DNA of 64,000 nt, taken from positions 310,001 through 374,000 of the forward strand of contig NZ_FOSZ01000004.1 in NCBI RefSeq assembly GCF_900114415.1. The letters are read 5' to 3'. The DNA is from Shimia haliotis. Its GTDB lineage: Bacteria; Pseudomonadota; Alphaproteobacteria; Rhodobacterales; Rhodobacteraceae. The notes under the pieces were generated by a model, which was not told the DNA's origin, made no database searches, and was given only the letters and a program-made list of their open reading frames with translations. The position numbers and the translations under genes are program-made. Positions 25,834 to 33,731 of this stretch are shown in pieces (within the stretch, counting starts at the first letter, position 1; each line of letters begins with the position of its first letter).

Positions 25834-26990
25834 AAGTAGTTGGCGATTGGTTGACCAATCCGGCGACGCAGAAGGTTTGCAAGGCGCTGACTGATGCGGG
25901 ATATCAAGCGCTTTTTGTTGGCGGCTGTGTGCGCAATGCCTTGCTTGGCGCTCCGGTGAATGACATCGACATTTCCACTGATGCATTGCCGGAGCGGGTC
26001 ATGGAACTGGCAAAATCCGCGGGTCTCAACGCCGTTCCAACAGGTATTGAACACGGCACAATTACGGTTGTCTCAAACCACATTCCCCACGAAATCACCA
26101 CCTTTCGCCGCGACGTGGAAACCGACGGTCGCCGCGCCGTTGTGGCGTTCTCTGACAACGTTGAGGACGATGCGCTTCGCCGCGACTTCACCATGAACGC
26201 GCTTTATGCGACTCCCGATGGCACTGTGGTCGACCCGCTTGGCGGCATGACAGATCTGAAGGCCCGCCGTCTGCGGTTTATCGACAATGCCGAAGACCGC
26301 ATCCGCGAAGATTACTTGCGCATCCTGCGCTATTTCCGGTTTCACGCGATCTATGGTGACCCGATGGCGGGCATGGATCCTGATGCGCTGGCCGCTATCG
26401 CGGACAACATTGACGGTTTGGCGACTTTGTCCAAAGAGCGGGTCGGCACAGAGGTCAAGAAACTGCTCTCCGCCTCGGATCCGGCGCCCGCGGTGGCGGC
26501 CATGCGGTCGACTGGCGTATTGACTGCCATCCTGCACGGCTGCGATGACAAGGCTCTCGCGCCCTTGGTGCATCTTGAGGCACAGTTCGGCCTTGCTCCC
26601 GATCCCATCCGCCGACTCGCGAGCCTTGGCGGTGTCGGCCTCACCGAGGCCTTGCGTCTGTCTAAACGCGACTCTCGCTCCCTGTATGATCTGCGCGACG
26701 GGGTGGAAAACACAATGGGGCCGGCTGAACTTGGCTATCGGTTGGGTTCAGAGGCAGGCACGTCAATCCTGCTCCTGCGCGCGGCGATGTTGGAACTCCC
26801 ATTCGATCCCGCCTCACCCGCTGAAGTCTCCCGGGGTGCGGCAGCGGATTTTCCAATCCGTCCTGCCGACCTGATGCCGGATTATTCCGGCCCCGCGCTA
26901 GGCCGTGCGCTCAAGACGCTCGAATCCCGATGGATTGAAAGTGGCCTGACAATGGGCAAAGCGGCGCTTTTGGCGACGTTGACCGCCTGA
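25830..26990 (+). CDS. CCA tRNA nucleotidyltransferase / poly(A) polymerase family
   Basis: A 386-residue class II nucleotidyltransferase. The N-terminal catalytic domain shows FVGGCVRNALLG and the metal-binding D-I-D in VNDIDISTDA, then RRDFTMNALYATPDG and REDYLRILRYFRFHA, the last typical of tRNA-binding family members. It adds or repairs the 3' CCA end of tRNA. In alphaproteobacteria the single such enzyme usually performs CCA addition, which is the favoured reading; a poly(A) polymerase role cannot be excluded. The ATG overlaps the previous stop by four bases; last gene of the hslO operon. Confidence 0.88.
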   Translation: MKVVGDWLTNPATQKVCKALTDAGYQALFVGGCVRNALLGAPVNDIDISTDALPERVMELAKSAGLNAVPTGIEHGTITVVSNHIPHEITTFRRDVETDGRRAVVAFSDNVEDDALRRDFTMNALYATPDGTVVDPLGGMTDLKARRLRFIDNAEDRIREDYLRILRYFRFHAIYGDPMAGMDPDALAAIADNIDGLATLSKERVGTEVKKLLSASDPAPAVAAMRSTGVLTAILHGCDDKALAPLVHLEAQFGLAPDPIRRLASLGGVGLTEALRLSKRDSRSLYDLRDGVENTMGPAELGYRLGSEAGTSILLLRAAMLELPFDPASPAEVSRGAAADFPIRPADLMPDYSGPALGRALKTLESRWIESGLTMGKAALLATLTA

Positions 26991-27019
26991 ATAGGGCACC
27001 GCAGACATACAGTCGTGAT

Positions 27020-27055
27020 ACCGACGCAAAACCGACGTAGTGCCGACAGCGATTT
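27020..27055 (+). repeat. Array of ACCGAC words with exact 11-bp spacing (copy 1)
   Basis: Three hexamers, ACCGAC at 27020 and 27031 and GCCGAC at 27042, start exactly 11 bases apart, followed three bases later by GATTT. Weaker matches at the same phase (ACCGCA at 26998, ACAGTC at 27009) may extend the array. It lies between the CCA enzyme gene and the ABC exporter gene, in the orientation of the latter, about 205 bp before its start. A second array with the same period, word and tail is at 54935-54981. An 11-bp period puts each word on the same face of the helix, suggesting cooperative protein binding; function unknown. Confidence 0.7.
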
Positions 27056-27156
27056 TGTCCCTAGGAAGAGATAGGGTTCAACCACCAATCAGCCTGATTG
27101 ACAGGTGGCGTTCATTGCGGCAGTCTTGCCGCACCTGAGTAAAAGGAGGGTGCAAG

Positions 27157-27183
27157 ATGTATCGCGGAATCTGGTTGTCATAA
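27157..27183 (+). other. Possible 8-codon leader ORF upstream of the ABC exporter gene
   Basis: An ATG preceded at good distance by AAAAGGAGGG, an unusually strong ribosome site, opens a frame encoding MYRGIWLS and then TAA. It ends 77 bases before the ABC transporter start. It could be a regulatory leader peptide or a chance site; the strength of the ribosome site in a region otherwise without a gene is the only evidence. Confidence 0.3.
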
Positions 27184-27260
27184 GCACAAGCTGACCGCAT
27201 TCGCGTGGCCAACGGCTGCGCATTCACATTTTGTCCTGTCTTCTTTCTTTGGGTTTCCCC

Positions 27261-29102
27261 ATGTTCAAGTTTTTCGAAAACCTCGTTGATCCTTATTGCG
27301 ACTATGTCGAGACCGACACGCCGCCGACCAAGCTGTGGCCGTTCATCATGGACTATGCACAGCCGTTCAAACGGGTCTTTTTCCTTGCTGCGGTGATGTC
27401 CGTGGTGGTTGCCGCTGTGGAAATCGGCCTTATCGGCTATATGGGCCGCATCGTGGATTTGCTGATTGGCGATCCTGCCGATGTCTGGGCTGCGCATAAG
27501 GTTGAATTCCTTGCAGTGATCGTTTTTGTGCTGCTGCTCAGGCCCCTTTTGCAGGGATTGGACGTGCTGCTTCTGAACAACGCGATGTTGCCGAATTTTG
27601 GCACTTTGATCCGGTGGCGGGCGCACAAACATGTTTTGCGCCAATCGGTTGGCTGGTTTGAAAACGACTTTGCCGGACGTATTGCCAACCGCATTATGCA
27701 AACGCCGCCTGCCGCTGGCGAAGCGATGTTCCAGGTCTTTGACGCCATCACTTTCTCGATCGCTTATGTGGTTGGTGCCGCGCTTTTGTTGATGGACGCA
27801 GACCCGCGTCTGGTGCTGCCGATGCTGATTTGGTTGGTGCTTTATGGTGCGTTGGTGCGCTGGACGGTAGTCCGCGTTGGTCCCGCCTCACAGAAAGCGT
27901 CAGACGCCCGTTCACAGGTCACAGGCCGTGTGGTGGACGCCTACACCAACATACATTCCGTCAAACTATTCGCCCACAACCAGCGGGAGCTGGAATACGC
28001 CAAAGAGGCTATCGATTACTCTCGCGATACGTTTCAGCAAGAGATGAGGATCTTCACCATAATGGATGTGGTTCTGGTCTTTTTGAACGGACTTTTGATT
28101 GTGAGCGTTGTGGGATGGGCGATCTGGCTCTGGATGCAAGGGCAGGCGAGTGTCGGAGTGGTCGCGGCAGCCACCGCTTTGACACTGCGGCTCAATGCGA
28201 TGACCGGCTGGATCATGTGGGCGCTGACCTCTTTCTTCCGTCAGCTGGGCGTGGTGGCCGAGGGTATGGAAACCATCGCACAGCCGATTGATCTTGTGGA
28301 TGTTGCGGAAGCAAAACCGCTACAACTTACTGAAGGTAAAATGGAAATTGACGCCCTGTCGCACCATTATGGTCGCGGATCTGGCGGCTTGGATGCGATT
28401 TCCCTGACCATAAATCCGGGCGAAAAGATTGGCCTGATCGGACGCAGTGGCGCGGGGAAATCGACGCTCGTGAAGCTGCTTCTGAGGTTTTATGACGCCG
28501 AAACCGGCCGCATTCTGATCGACGGTCAGGACATCGCCAAGGTCACGCAGGACAGCCTGCGCGACGAGATCGGTATGGTGCAGCAGGACAGTTCGCTTCT
28601 GCATCGTTCGGTGCGTGACAATCTGTTGTATGGGCGGCCGGATGCCACTGAGGAGATGATGATTGCCGCGGCGAAAAAGGCCGAGGCGCATGAGTTTATC
28701 CTTGATCTTGAAGATCCGCAGGGCCGGAAAGGGTACGATGCGCACGTCGGTGAGCGTGGTGTGAAGCTGTCAGGAGGACAGCGGCAGCGGATCACGTTGG
28801 CGCGGGTGATCCTGAAAGATGCACCGATTCTTCTGCTGGATGAGGCCACAAGCGCGCTTGATAGCGAAGTGGAGGCCGCCATTCAAAGCACGCTTTATGG
28901 CATGATGGCGGGCAAAACCGTGATCGCGATTGCGCACCGTTTGTCCACGATTGCCGAGATGGACCGCATTCTGGTTCTGGACGCAGGTAGAATCGTCGAG
29001 CAGGGCAGTCACGCCGATCTACTTGCGCAGGGAGGCCTCTATGCCGGTTTCTGGGCGCGGCAGTCGGGTGGGTTCCTGAATGCCGACGAAGCCGCCGAGT
29101 AA
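27261..29102 (+). CDS. ABC exporter, fused permease and ATPase
   Basis: A 613-residue half-transporter that would act as a homodimer in the inner membrane. Residues about 30-330 form the six-helix exporter domain; the ATPase follows, with Walker A GLIGRSGAGKSTLVKLL (about 389-405), signature LSGGQRQRITLARV (about 502) and Walker B ILLLDEATSALD (about 523), then the switch histidine in IAHRLSTI. Lipids, peptides or drugs are typical substrates; none can be assigned. The ATG at MFKFFENL is used. The upstream 270 bp contain a phased repeat and a possible leader peptide and may hold its control region. Confidence 0.88.
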   Translation: MFKFFENLVDPYCDYVETDTPPTKLWPFIMDYAQPFKRVFFLAAVMSVVVAAVEIGLIGYMGRIVDLLIGDPADVWAAHKVEFLAVIVFVLLLRPLLQGLDVLLLNNAMLPNFGTLIRWRAHKHVLRQSVGWFENDFAGRIANRIMQTPPAAGEAMFQVFDAITFSIAYVVGAALLLMDADPRLVLPMLIWLVLYGALVRWTVVRVGPASQKASDARSQVTGRVVDAYTNIHSVKLFAHNQRELEYAKEAIDYSRDTFQQEMRIFTIMDVVLVFLNGLLIVSVVGWAIWLWMQGQASVGVVAAATALTLRLNAMTGWIMWALTSFFRQLGVVAEGMETIAQPIDLVDVAEAKPLQLTEGKMEIDALSHHYGRGSGGLDAISLTINPGEKIGLIGRSGAGKSTLVKLLLRFYDAETGRILIDGQDIAKVTQDSLRDEIGMVQQDSSLLHRSVRDNLLYGRPDATEEMMIAAAKKAEAHEFILDLEDPQGRKGYDAHVGERGVKLSGGQRQRITLARVILKDAPILLLDEATSALDSEVEAAIQSTLYGMMAGKTVIAIAHRLSTIAEMDRILVLDAGRIVEQGSHADLLAQGGLYAGFWARQSGGFLNADEAAE

Positions 29103-29138
29103 ATTGACCAATGCGCGTCCTCGCGGTAGGGGACGCGC

Positions 29139-30353
29139 ATGAGCCAGATCATCATCCAGCGACTGGGCCTGCACGGCGACGGGATTGCCGAAGGTCCGAT
29201 TTTTGCCCCCCTGACCTTACCAGGTGAGGAGGTGAGCGGAGAAATTGACGGCGATCGTCTGCGCGATGTGCGGATTGTGACGCCATCAGAGAACCGCGTG
29301 AAACCGCCATGCCGGCACTTCAAAGCCTGCGGCGGGTGCCAGTTGCAGCACGCGAGAGACGGTTTTGTCGCGGACTGGAAAGTGGATGTGGTCAGGAATG
29401 CGCTTGCGGCGCAGGGGCTTGTGGCCGAGATGAAGCCGATCTTGACCTCTCCGGCGGCCACACGTCGTCGCGCAGTATTTTCCGCGCGCCGCACTAAGAA
29501 AGGCGCAACTGTGGGGTTTCACGCCCGTGCCTCTGATGTGATTGCGGAAATCCCCGATTGCCAACTGCTTGATCCCAAGCTGATTCCGGCGATGGAGATT
29601 GTGGGCGATTTGGCCAAAATTGGCGGATCTCGCAAAGGTGAAATCAGCGCAACTGTCACCCTGAGCGACGGCGGTTTGGATGTGGCGGTGTGGGGCGGAA
29701 AACCGCTTGACGGACCGTTTCTTTCACAACTGGCGCAGGAAACCGAACGGCACAAGCTGGCTCGACTTTCATGGGATGGAGAAGTGGTCGCGACCCGCGT
29801 GCCGCCATATCAGCAATTCGGAAAGGCCAAGGTTGTGCCGCCAGCCGGCGCGTTTTTGCAGGCCACTCCGCAGGGTGAAGCAGATCTTCTCGCAGCGGTT
29901 CAGTCCGCCATCACGCAAGGCGAGAAAGGCATCGACCTTTTTGCGGGGTGTGGCACATTCACTTTGCCGATGGCAGAATGCGCACAGATGCACGGGGTGG
30001 AGGGCGAGCGAGCCATGACGAAAGCTCTGGACGCCGGCTGGCGCATGGCTGAAGGCTTGAAACACGTGACAACCGAGGCGCGGGACTTGTTCCGCAATCC
30101 GATCATTGCCGAAGATCTTCGCTATGATTTTGCAGTGATTGATCCACCAAGGGCCGGCGCCGAAGCGCAGGTTGCGGAATTGGCGCAGTCGGATGTTTCC
30201 GAAATTGCCTTTGTGAGTTGTAACCCTGTTACTTTCGCCCGCGACGCCGCGACTTTGGTCGGCGCAGGTTATGCGCTGGACTGGGTGCAGGTTGTGGATC
30301 AGTTCCGGTGGTCCAGTCACGTGGAGCTTGCGGCCCGATTCGCAAGACTTTGA
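29139..30353 (+). CDS. RumA/TrmA-family RNA (uracil-5-)-methyltransferase
   Basis: A 404-residue SAM-dependent enzyme. The order is a short N-terminal TRAM-like beta segment (GLHGDGIAEGPIFAPLTLPGE), an iron-sulfur cluster motif with cysteines in CRHFKACGGCQ and a later DCQLLDP, then the methyltransferase domain: DLFAGCGTFTLPMAE (SAM binding), DPPRAGA, and the catalytic nucleophile cysteine in FVSCNPVTFARD. The [4Fe-4S] cysteines point to the RlmC/RlmD type, methylating U in 23S rRNA (m5U747 or m5U1939 in E. coli numbering); which site is not readable. Cytoplasmic. It follows the ABC gene by 36 bp on the same strand. Confidence 0.9.
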   Translation: MSQIIIQRLGLHGDGIAEGPIFAPLTLPGEEVSGEIDGDRLRDVRIVTPSENRVKPPCRHFKACGGCQLQHARDGFVADWKVDVVRNALAAQGLVAEMKPILTSPAATRRRAVFSARRTKKGATVGFHARASDVIAEIPDCQLLDPKLIPAMEIVGDLAKIGGSRKGEISATVTLSDGGLDVAVWGGKPLDGPFLSQLAQETERHKLARLSWDGEVVATRVPPYQQFGKAKVVPPAGAFLQATPQGEADLLAAVQSAITQGEKGIDLFAGCGTFTLPMAECAQMHGVEGERAMTKALDAGWRMAEGLKHVTTEARDLFRNPIIAEDLRYDFAVIDPPRAGAEAQVAELAQSDVSEIAFVSCNPVTFARDAATLVGAGYALDWVQVVDQFRWSSHVELAARFARL

Positions 30354-30441
30354 TACAAGTCACAGCGTCGTGACGGGTTTTTGCCGCTTTCATCTGTTAT
30401 TGGACTAGGGCAATAGAACAAAAACAACCGAGGCACCTTCG

Positions 30442-30936
30442 ATGCGCTGGCTATCTCTAGTTCTTCTTTTTGTCGTTGCTATCGGCGCGGCGGGCTGTTC
30501 GTCCAAATTCAAGACCTACAGCGGCCCTAAGGTGACGCATGTCGTGATCTACAAAGAACAGCGCAAAATGCACTTGCTGCACAATGAGACTGTTCTGAAG
30601 TCTTATGACGTGGATCTGGGGTTTGCGCCGGCTGGGCACAAACAGTTTGAGGGCGATGGTCGAACGCCGGAAGGGCAATACTGGATTGATCGTCGCAATC
30701 CGAACAGTCAGTTCTATTTGTCGATTGGCATTTCTTATCCAAATGCGGCCGATCGCGCCTATGCCGAAGCTCAGGGAAAATCGCCTGGCGGTGACATCTT
30801 TATTCACGGGCAGCCCGAAGTGTTCAAAAACAAAAAGGCCGACTGGACCGCGGGCTGCATCAGCGTGACCAATCGCGAGATGCGGGACATCTATGCGATG
30901 GTCAGGAACGGCACACAAGTTTGGATTTATCCGTAA
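30442..30936 (+). CDS. L,D-transpeptidase family lipoprotein
   Basis: A 164-residue lipoprotein: signal segment with lipobox GAAGC (Cys19), then a YkuD-type L,D-transpeptidase domain. The catalytic motif is FIHGQPEVFKNK followed by ADWTAGCISVTN, with the nucleophilic cysteine near residue 143. These enzymes form 3-3 peptidoglycan crosslinks, attach lipoproteins to peptidoglycan, or (DpaA-like members) cleave such links. This compact lipoprotein form resembles the latter group, which is a guess. It is convergent with the CAP-domain gene, abutting it end to end. Confidence 0.87.
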   Translation: MRWLSLVLLFVVAIGAAGCSSKFKTYSGPKVTHVVIYKEQRKMHLLHNETVLKSYDVDLGFAPAGHKQFEGDGRTPEGQYWIDRRNPNSQFYLSIGISYPNAADRAYAEAQGKSPGGDIFIHGQPEVFKNKKADWTAGCISVTNREMRDIYAMVRNGTQVWIYP

Positions 30937-31464
30937 CTACCCGTCGAAATTGGCAATATCGGTTGTGGCATAGGTTGGTGCGCCCATGACGAGGGTCCAC
31001 CAGATTTTGCCATTCTTCTCCTGAAACCAAGCAAATCCGATGTCGCGGGCATTTTGATCAAGGATCACTGCACGGGTGTCGTCCTGTTCCATCCAAGCGG
31101 CGAGTGTTTCCATTTCGGTCTCGTATGTCTCGGAAATGGTCTCTCCGGTCAGTTCACCTTGGTAGCCTACACGTTTGACGCGATCGAGGGGTGAGGAGCC
31201 GTCAGAGCCGAAATGCCAGGGGCGGTTTTGCAACGCCATGTCTCTGGAGTGGGTTGCCGCAGCCGCATTGAGCTGTGCGCTGTATTCAACCGGAACAGCG
31301 CCCGAGGCCTGTCGCAAAGCGTTTACGCTGTCCAGAACACGGAATTGAATCTTGTTAGACGCGTTCGAGGAGATCCTGTATTGTTTGGCTCCGGAAGAGC
31401 CGCCGGTGGTGGTGCAGGCCGCCAGAGTTAGCGCCAGAACAATAAATAGAGTAAAGATCCGCAT
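30937..31464 (-). CDS. CAP-domain (SCP/PR-1-like) lipoprotein
   Basis: A 175-residue protein with a lipoprotein signal (lipobox LAAC, Cys16) and a CAP domain: LDSVNALRQASGAVPVEYS at its start, HSRDMALQNRPWHFGSDGSS with the conserved histidines, and a C-terminal IWWTLVMG strand. Bacterial CAP proteins are secreted or envelope-anchored; some act near the cell wall, but no single activity is established. The ATG follows GGGGAAG. It lies between two L,D-transpeptidase genes, which favours a cell-wall role. Confidence 0.85.
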   Translation of the reverse strand: MRIFTLFIVLALTLAACTTTGGSSGAKQYRISSNASNKIQFRVLDSVNALRQASGAVPVEYSAQLNAAAATHSRDMALQNRPWHFGSDGSSPLDRVKRVGYQGELTGETISETYETEMETLAAWMEQDDTRAVILDQNARDIGFAWFQEKNGKIWWTLVMGAPTYATTDIANFDG

Positions 31465-31632
31465 GTCTTCCCCGCTTGGTGATTTTGCGTTTTGCATTGA
31501 TCTACCTGTATGAAGTTGACATGAAAACCCACATCGGCGTGACGTGGCCGATCTGACGATTGATTGATTTGCGACTGAGGCTTTCGGGCAATATCGTTTG
31601 ACGTAACATAAGACCGTGTCTGGGAGAGCACC

Positions 31633-32229
31633 ATGACAGATAATTGCAAAAATTTTTTGGGCCGCCGCGCATTTTTGGCGACGGGTGCGGCTTTTGCAGG
31701 GGCGCCGGCGTTGGCGCAAACCGAATCCAGCACAACCGAGGTCGAACGGGACTTGGACGAGGCGGTCGTGCGCAACATCTCAAGCTTCCGCTCACTTGAT
31801 TGGCAGCCGTACTTCAGCAACCTGAGAAACGGTGCTGTTCTTGTGGATATCACGAGCCGCGCCTTGCATTACTGGTCTGAGGATCAGTCGGTCTATAAGC
31901 TGTACCCGACATCCGTGCCTTTGACCGAGGATTTGACCAAAAAAGGGCGTACAAAGATCATTCGAAAGGTCGAGGGGCCGAGCTGGCGTCCGACGCCATC
32001 GATGCGCAAGCGCAACCCAGAATGGCCTGAGTTTGTTGGCCCGGGACCGGACAATCCCTTGGGGACACATGCGCTGTATCTGAGCTGGACCTACTACCGG
32101 ATTCACGGGACGCATGATACACGTAAAATTGGACGTAGATCGTCCAACGGCTGTATTGGCCTTTACAACGAACATATTGCAGAGCTGTTTGCGCTCACGA
32201 ATGTGGGCACACAAGTGTTGCTTATTTGA
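31633..32229 (+). CDS. L,D-transpeptidase with Tat-like signal
   Basis: A 198-residue exported protein. The N-terminus carries a twin-arginine-type signal (LGRRAFLATGAAFAG, cleavage near ALA). The YkuD domain ends with HGTHDTRKIGRRSSNGCIGLYN in parts: the conserved His is near residue 159 and the nucleophile Cys near 174. This is the ErfK/YbiS type, which crosslinks peptidoglycan or attaches proteins to it in the periplasm. Second L,D-transpeptidase within 1.2 kb and more than 150 bp downstream of the divergent CAP gene. Confidence 0.9.
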   Translation: MTDNCKNFLGRRAFLATGAAFAGAPALAQTESSTTEVERDLDEAVVRNISSFRSLDWQPYFSNLRNGAVLVDITSRALHYWSEDQSVYKLYPTSVPLTEDLTKKGRTKIIRKVEGPSWRPTPSMRKRNPEWPEFVGPGPDNPLGTHALYLSWTYYRIHGTHDTRKIGRRSSNGCIGLYNEHIAELFALTNVGTQVLLI

Positions 32230-32381
32230 CGACATTTTGCTGTTAGGAGTCGTGAATCCCTAAACTAGGGTTTGCAAACGCAGACTTTTTCCTGTTTAGA
32301 CGATTGCACGAGGTTAAGTCTTGGGTGCTTGTCATCGCCCTCTTTTTTGTTTTTGGTGGCAAGCGAATTCTGGAGGATACT

Positions 32382-32564
32382 ATGAAGAAACTCGTTCTCG
32401 CTGCTGCACTGACCGCCGCTGCTTCCACTGCCTTTGCTGGCTCCATGGCCGATCCGGTTGTAGAACCGCCGGTAATTGAAGAAGCAGCGTCGAGCTCCAA
32501 CGCAGCTGTCTGGGTTCCGCTGCTTCTGTTGGTTGTTATCGCCGCAGCAGCTACTCAGTCGTAA
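32382..32564 (+). CDS. 60-residue exported membrane protein of unknown function
   Basis: A small protein with a textbook signal peptide (MKKLVLAAALTAAASTAFA) and a single C-terminal hydrophobic helix (VWVPLLLLVVIAAAATQS), joined by a short Pro/Glu-rich segment. It starts at ATG behind GGAGGA and is followed by a strong terminator, so it is a discrete transcription unit, presumably abundant. Similar tiny signal-plus-helix proteins are common in Rhodobacteraceae, but I know no function. Confidence 0.7.
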   Translation: MKKLVLAAALTAAASTAFAGSMADPVVEPPVIEEAASSSNAAVWVPLLLLVVIAAAATQS

Positions 32565-32590
32565 TTCACACGAATTACAACAAACAGTTA

Positions 32591-32622
32591 AAGGCGAGGG
32601 TATTACCCTCGCCTTTTCTTTT
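32591..32622 (+). terminator. Rho-independent terminator after the 60-residue protein gene
   Basis: A 9-bp stem (GGCGAGGGT / ACCCTCGCC) with an ATT loop, preceded by AA and followed by TTTTCTTTT. It lies 28 bases beyond the stop codon, between this gene and the convergent hemH gene. Confidence 0.9.
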
Positions 32623-32645
32623 GGTCTGACGCTCGTGGCCCGCCT

Positions 32646-33731
32646 TTAGGACGTGACCCAGCCTCCCAGATTTTCAGAGATGATGTCAGACAGCGCATCA
32701 ATATGCGCTTCGTCCGAGTTCAGGCAGGGAATATAGAGAAAGTCCTCGCCGCCTGCTTCCTCAAAGCTCTCTTTGATCTCTTCATTGATCTCTTCCAGCG
32801 TTTCGATGCAGTCCGCCGAAAAGGCTGGCGCGACGACGGCGATGCTTTTCTTGCCTTCTTCTTGGGCCAGACGCGCCACCTCTTCTACTGTGTAGGGGCG
32901 AAGCCAGTCTTCGGGTCCAAACTGGGATTGGAACGTGGTGCGCAATTCTGTCTTGTCCCAGCCCAGCCGCTCCTGCAAAAGACGTGTCGTTTTTTGGCAC
33001 TGACAGTGGTAGGGATCCCCCTCCATCAGATAGCGTTTCGGCATGCCGTGGTAGGAAACCACCAGCAAATCAGGGCGTTTCTCCCGAGACGCATAGGCGG
33101 CCTCGATGGAAGAAGCCAATGCCTCGATATAGGCGGGGTGATCAAAATAGGCGGGCACTGTGCGAGCCGCGGGCTGCCATTTTTCGTCCATCAATGCGCG
33201 AAAGAACTGGTCATTCGCGGTGGCTGTGGTTGCGCCTGCATATTGCGGGTAAAGCGGGAAAAACAGCACCCGCTCACAGCCCGCCGACACCATTTCACGC
33301 ACCTTGGAAGGCGTGGAGGGGTTGCCGTAGCGCATACAGAAATCGACCATCACCTGATCGCCGTAACGCGCCTGCATTTTATCTGCAATCGCGGCGGTTT
33401 GCTCTTTGGTAATCACCATCAGAGGGCTTTCGCCCCGCTCTTTATCCCAGATCGACTCATAGGCCTCGCCACTGGAAAAAGGTCGTTTGGTGAGGATGAT
33501 GAGTTGCAGGATTGGTTGCCATTTCCACCACGGGTAGTCGATCACCCGCTTGTCCGACAAAAATTCGTTAAGATACCGGCGCATGGGCCAATATGTGTAG
33601 TCATCCGGCGTACCAAGGTTGGCCAGCAAAATACCGGTTTTGCCACGCGGAACGGCGGGGTGGTCGGCAGGGGCGTGAGCGGGGCAGGCGACGTCTTTCA
33701 TCTTTTGGTCCACTGTTTTTCGCGCCGTCAT
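32646..33731 (-). CDS. hemH: Ferrochelatase
   Basis: A 361-residue enzyme inserting Fe2+ into protoporphyrin IX, the last step of haem synthesis; membrane-associated in the cytoplasm. Visible hallmarks are GILLANLGTPD near residue 33, PLYPQYAGATT, the metal-site histidine in VVSYHGMPKRY, and the C-terminal FSADCIETLEEI with the conserved histidine-replacing/acidic segment. The ATG overlaps the upstream methyltransferase stop by four bases, so the two genes are coupled; a second ATG ten codons in is possible. The N-terminal extension of about 30 residues is slightly long for the family. Confidence 0.95.
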   Translation of the reverse strand: MTARKTVDQKMKDVACPAHAPADHPAVPRGKTGILLANLGTPDDYTYWPMRRYLNEFLSDKRVIDYPWWKWQPILQLIILTKRPFSSGEAYESIWDKERGESPLMVITKEQTAAIADKMQARYGDQVMVDFCMRYGNPSTPSKVREMVSAGCERVLFFPLYPQYAGATTATANDQFFRALMDEKWQPAARTVPAYFDHPAYIEALASSIEAAYASREKRPDLLVVSYHGMPKRYLMEGDPYHCQCQKTTRLLQERLGWDKTELRTTFQSQFGPEDWLRPYTVEEVARLAQEEGKKSIAVVAPAFSADCIETLEEINEEIKESFEEAGGEDFLYIPCLNSDEAHIDALSDIISENLGGWVTS

